Shown here: positions 61,037 through 64,000 of the stretch, piece after piece | Numbering within the stretch: position 1 is the stretch's first letter | How the letters are laid out: each line of letters opens with the position of its first letter | Assembly: GCA_963802355.1 (NCBI GenBank) | Contig: CAWDIV010000015.1 | Location: 1,054,001 to 1,118,000 of the forward strand | Direction of reading: 5' to 3' | Origin: SG8-41 sp963802355 | Lineage (GTDB): Bacteria; Pseudomonadota; Gammaproteobacteria; Burkholderiales; SG8-41 | Length of the DNA: 64,000 bases | The notes under the pieces: generated by a model | Seen by the model: the letters and a program-made list of their open reading frames with translations, nothing else | Databases searched by the model: none | Told to the model about the DNA's origin: nothing | Translations under genes and position numbers: made by a program

Positions 61037-62311
61037 TCATGCGCTTTTCGGAAGCGAAAAATAGAACGTCGCGCCCTCGTTCGGCTTGCTCTCGGCCCAC
61101 ACTCGCCCGCCATGGCGAACGATGACCCGCTGCACGATGGCAAGCCCGACACCGGTGCCGGCGAACGCCTGCTCCGAATGCAGGCGTTGAAATACCCCAA
61201 ACAGCTTGTCGTAGTACTGCATGTCGAAGCCGACGCCGTTGTCCTTCACGCGATAGATGTTCTCGGCCCCGCTTTCATACCCGCTCACCTCGATCAAAGG
61301 CTGCTCGCGCGCGCCGCTGAATTTAACCGCGTTGGCAAGCAAATTTATCCACACCTGCCTGACCAGAGCCGCGTCACCGTGCGCGGCAGGAAACGGATGC
61401 AGCACCACCTCCGGGGTCCGGCCGGCGCCCGAGCCCGCCTCCTGGAGCGCCTCCTCCGCCATGCGCGTCATGTCGATGTCGGTCATGACAAGCGGTTTGC
61501 GGCCGAGGCGCGAGAACTCCAGGATGTCCTCTATCAACTCGTTCATCTTCCGGCTGTTGTCGCGGACGACGCCGAGCAGGCGGCGGCCCTCGTCGTCCAG
61601 CCGCTCGCCGTAGTCCTCCTCCACGATGCGCGAGAAACCGTCGATCGCGCGTAACGGCGCCCTCAGATCGTGAGAGATCGAGTAGCTGAACGACTCGAGC
61701 TCACGGTTCATCGCTTCCGTGCGGCGTTCCAGGGCCGCCGACCGTTCCCGCTCGCGCTCCTCCATGCGGCTCAACTGCACCAACTCGGTGACGTCCTCGA
61801 CGCGATGCACTATGTAAAGAAACTCGCCGCTCGCTGAGAGCACCCGAGAGTTCACCGGGCTCCAGAAGCGCTCCGCGGAATCGCCAGCCCTGCTTTCAGG
61901 CCGGGGGGTGTCGGACTTTTGCACGGCCATCGCATCGGATACCTTGCCCGCAACGACCCGCGCGAGGGAAGCGCGCAAGTTGCCGGTACCCGTCGCGTGG
62001 GGGTCGTCCGGGTTATCGGGGAACACGTCGAAGAGCCCGCGTCCGACGATATTCTTCCGCTCGGTAAGCGTCGCGCGAAGGTAGGCGTCACTTGCGCCCA
62101 GGATCGTGAACTCCGGATCGGGGCTCAGTACGAGAAAGCGGCCGGGAGCGCCTTCGAACAGGAGCTTGAAATCCAGATCGGCCGCAACGGCGACGCTGCG
62201 GCCGACATCCGGCGCGCTGGCACCGCGTTTCCCTCGAGGCCGCGACGTAGTTCGCCCCGGCAAACCATCGCCAATGGCGTTTGGACCATCCCCCTTGGAT
62301 ATTCTTGGCAT
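61037..62311 (-). CDS. PAS-domain histidine kinase, soluble
   Basis: A 424-residue cytoplasmic kinase. N-terminal PAS (DLDFKLLFEGAPGRFLVLSPD, ASDAYLRATLTERKNIVGRGLFDVFPDNPDDP, ERFWSPVNSRVLS), linker, HisKA (SYSISHDLRAPLRAIDGF) and HATPase (NLLANAVKFSG, DNGVGFDMQYYDKLFGVFQR, GTGVGLAIVQRVIV). No membrane helix. Start ATG 62311 is the best guess (MPRISKGDG); an in-frame ATG at 62377 exists. A strong promoter-like sequence lies upstream (62467-62495). The dCache kinase follows 28 bases later. Confidence 0.9.
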   Translation of the reverse strand: MPRISKGDGPNAIGDGLPGRTTSRPRGKRGASAPDVGRSVAVAADLDFKLLFEGAPGRFLVLSPDPEFTILGASDAYLRATLTERKNIVGRGLFDVFPDNPDDPHATGTGNLRASLARVVAGKVSDAMAVQKSDTPRPESRAGDSAERFWSPVNSRVLSASGEFLYIVHRVEDVTELVQLSRMEERERERSAALERRTEAMNRELESFSYSISHDLRAPLRAIDGFSRIVEEDYGERLDDEGRRLLGVVRDNSRKMNELIEDILEFSRLGRKPLVMTDIDMTRMAEEALQEAGSGAGRTPEVVLHPFPAAHGDAALVRQVWINLLANAVKFSGAREQPLIEVSGYESGAENIYRVKDNGVGFDMQYYDKLFGVFQRLHSEQAFAGTGVGLAIVQRVIVRHGGRVWAESKPNEGATFYFSLPKSA

Positions 62312-62466
62312 CCCCCCCCAGCTTCGTTCGTCCCATCGCGACACACTACCGGCGCGCAGCAACGCAAGTTTCAGCATCGAGGCGAGGGCGGGCCTATGAG
62401 GTGCCGGATACTTCGAACGGCACGCCTGACAGCATCGGTAGGGCGAGGTCTGGGCCCTTACACTCA

Positions 62467-62495
62467 GTTATAGCGCCAAATTATTGTTTTATCAA
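62467..62495 (-). promoter_or_regulatory. Sigma-70-type promoter for the two-kinase operon
   Basis: On the minus strand TTGATA (62495-62490), a 17-bp spacer and TATAAC (62472-62467). It sits in the 244-bp gap between the ANTAR regulator gene and the PAS kinase, in an AT-rich island unlike its surroundings. Confidence 0.65.
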
Positions 62496-62555
62496 GAGTT
62501 CTCAAGATTTACGCAGAATTCCTTACCCCATCGGAGATGAGTGTCCTGGTCACAC

Positions 62556-63185
62556 CTACTTCCCGGGTTTCGTTGCCGGCTCCATCTTCTTGTAGAAATT
62601 GAGCTTTTCCGACGAGTCCAGAACCTCGCGCGCGACATCGGGGAGCGCGCGGCGGCCTGCGCGCGCGCGGGAGCGCAACGCTTCGAAGGCTTCGTCCCGG
62701 CCGAGATGGTGGCGCTCCATCAGGAGACCCACCGCCATGCTCACCTCCCGGGATCCGGCAAGCGCCGTCGTTAACTGGCCCTCCGTGTCGCGCAGCTTCC
62801 GGATTTCCGCCGCCCGGGACAGGGCGGTTTCGACGGCGGGGAGTATCTGCGCGATCTCGAGCGGCTTCACGAGGTAGCCGAGCGCGCCCTGCTCGGCGGC
62901 CTGCGTGACGATGTCGGCCTGCCCGTAAGCGGAAAGGTACATGAACGGCACGCCGGCGTGCTCGCGCAGCAACCGGCCCAGCTCGATTCCGTTCATGACC
63001 GGCATCCGGACGTCCAGCAGCGCGAGGTCGGGCAAAGATTTTTCCGCGGCGTTGACCGCGTCTTCTCCGTTCGAAGCCTCGCTCACGCGGTATCCGGCCT
63101 GTTTCAAGCCGCGGGAAATCGACGCGAGCACCAGGCGGTCATCGTCCACCACGAGTATGTGCCGCGCGGTCTTGTCAGCGTTCAT
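62556..63185 (-). CDS. ANTAR-type response regulator
   Basis: A 209-residue protein with an N-terminal REC domain (ILVVDDDRLVLASISRGL, acceptor D58 in LALLDVRMP, Lys in LGYLVKPLE) and a C-terminal ANTAR domain (about residues 135-195: TTALAGSREVSMAVGLLMERHHLGRDEAFEALRSRA), which binds paired RNA hairpins and prevents transcription termination. It overlaps the HisKA_2 kinase upstream by 11 bases, so they form a pair like EutW/EutV. RNA targets were not found nearby with certainty. Confidence 0.92.
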   Translation of the reverse strand: MNADKTARHILVVDDDRLVLASISRGLKQAGYRVSEASNGEDAVNAAEKSLPDLALLDVRMPVMNGIELGRLLREHAGVPFMYLSAYGQADIVTQAAEQGALGYLVKPLEIAQILPAVETALSRAAEIRKLRDTEGQLTTALAGSREVSMAVGLLMERHHLGRDEAFEALRSRARAGRRALPDVAREVLDSSEKLNFYKKMEPATKPGK

Positions 63186-64000
63186 TTTCCGGGATGCGAC
63201 TCGGCCGCCGGTGCTTGCCGTTTCCGCGCGGCACGAGCGGCGGCCGCAGACTGAGATTCACCTCGACTCTCCCCTCACCGCTGCCGAACCGAAGTTTGCC
63301 GCCAGACGGTCCGAGCAAGGTTTTCACCAGGTCGAGTCCGGTCCCGGTCCCGATCCCCCGGGAGTAGTCGAATCCGGCGGATAGTTTCCCACGATTGACG
63401 ATCCGGATATCGGCGCCGTCTTTCTTCTCGGTCAGCGCAACCTCGATCCGCGGTGTCCTACCGCGCGGGACGCCATGCTCGATCGCGTTGAACACCAGCT
63501 CGTTCAGCGCGACCGCTACCGGCACCGCTTCCGTCGCGGCGAGCCGGATACTGCCCGTGTCTGCCGCGAAAGCGCGCACGACGCGCGCGCCGCTCAACCC
63601 TTCCGCCGAAGAACAAATAGCCTCGAGCACCCGGCACAGCGGAACGCCACTTTCCGCCAGCTCGCTTTGCAGGCCGTACACCACGGCGACGGACTGCAAC
63701 TGCGCCACCGCCGCCTCGATCGTGTCGGTGGTAGCCGGGTCGTCCGCGGCCTTGTTGCGAAGCAGCCCGGCAATGCCCTGCAGGTGATTCTTGATGCGGT
63801 GGTGGACTTCCCTGACGAGCGCGTCGCGCTGATGTATTGCGTGAGTAAGCCGCTCCTCCTCCGCCCGCTTCTGCCCCGTGATGTCCTCGGCAATGCCGCA
63901 TACGAGCGGCGCCCCGTCATCACGCTTCATTGGATAAGAGCGGTCCCGGATCCAGCGCAAGGCTCCGTCCGGACGAATGATGCGGTACTCGACGTCCGTA
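63175..64000 (-). CDS. PAS/HisKA_2 histidine kinase, cut by the window edge
   Basis: The N-terminus lies beyond 64000. The visible part is the end of a PAS domain (DVEYRIIRPDGALRWIRDRSYP, GIAEDITGQKRAEEE) and a HisKA_2-type core (ALVREVHHRIKNHLQGIAGLL, with the phospho-acceptor His) followed by the matching HATPase (VALNELVFNAIEHG, GTGTGLDLVKTLLG). HisKA_2 kinases commonly pair with ANTAR regulators, and here the two genes overlap. No break visible in this part. Confidence 0.92.
   Translation of the reverse strand, partial: TDVEYRIIRPDGALRWIRDRSYPMKRDDGAPLVCGIAEDITGQKRAEEERLTHAIHQRDALVREVHHRIKNHLQGIAGLLRNKAADDPATTDTIEAAVAQLQSVAVVYGLQSELAESGVPLCRVLEAICSSAEGLSGARVVRAFAADTGSIRLAATEAVPVAVALNELVFNAIEHGVPRGRTPRIEVALTEKKDGADIRIVNRGKLSAGFDYSRGIGTGTGLDLVKTLLGPSGGKLRFGSGEGRVEVNLSLRPPLVPRGNGKHRRPSRIPENER

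Noticed and set aside
62378..62555. Tandem ANTAR-target hairpins in the leader of the PAS kinase
   Set aside because: I looked for two stem-loops with six-base loops starting with A and with G at position four and found no convincing pair; only a promoter-like sequence is clear.

Overview
The window is GC-rich bacterial DNA. Gene content points to a betaproteobacterium outside the well-studied genera. Evidence for this: two DUF3567 proteins (a betaproteobacterial family), five orphan TctC/Bug solute receptors without TctA/TctB, MmgE/PrpD and cyclase-family catabolic genes, and the betaproteobacterial core blocks queA-tgt-yajC-secD-secF, panC-panB-dNK-folK-pcnB-HAD-hda and purM-purN-DUF3108-DUF3108-rsmB. 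No phage genes, IS transposases, rRNA or CRISPR were seen; one tRNA-Leu(CAA) is present.

Layout. 0-13.7 kb: a pseudo-HtrA/PDZ protein, greB, an IclR regulator, two DUF3567 paralogues, an EamA transporter, a cyclase, a histidine phosphatase, a TctC gene behind a nuclease-fold-like hypothetical, a long-form rnhB, an ankyrin protein, and a PrpD gene divergent from an HpcH/HpaI aldolase. 14-21 kb: a compact minus-strand operon (UGSC-like protein, TctC, PrpD, TctC, TctC) with a divergent CysB-like LysR gene. 21-27 kb: purB, a carboxymuconolactone decarboxylase-like gene, a D-2-hydroxyacid dehydrogenase, TctC, a thioesterase and dedA. 27-44 kb: housekeeping (Sec accessory proteins, queuosine, pantothenate, folate, poly(A) polymerase, Hda, purine synthesis). 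44.6-51.5 kb: a roughly 2,000-residue sensor (GAF/PAS repeats, GGDEF, EAL, REC) set between DUF3108 and rsmB and bounded by two 256-bp direct repeats. 53-64 kb: a signalling island of a REC-PAS-GAF-GGDEF-EAL protein, a single-domain REC, a CHASE8 histidine kinase, YfiR, a gutted TonB receptor, two more kinases, and an ANTAR regulator with its HisKA_2 kinase.

The most unusual signal is not a gene. About seventeen intergenic sites carry short tandem arrays, mostly of 7-bp units (8, 9 or 10 bp at a few). Most come as an inverted pair: a purine-rich arm that begins at or within a few bases of the upstream gene's stop codon, then a pyrimidine-rich arm just before the next gene. Each locus has its own unit sequence but the same geometry. 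Other dispersed repeats are a 145-bp intergenic pair (13.8 and 27.2 kb), a GC-rich hairpin element (24.4 and 53.2 kb), and REP-like hairpins (0.15 and 53.1 kb).

Several conserved genes (secD, secF, tgt, a TctC gene, the LysR gene, three signalling genes) are broken by single-base frameshifts while catalytic motifs stay intact. Uncorrected indel errors in the assembly seem more likely than true decay. In contrast, a TonB receptor and two diguanylate cyclases have lost internal or terminal segments and look like real remnants or larger assembly collapses.
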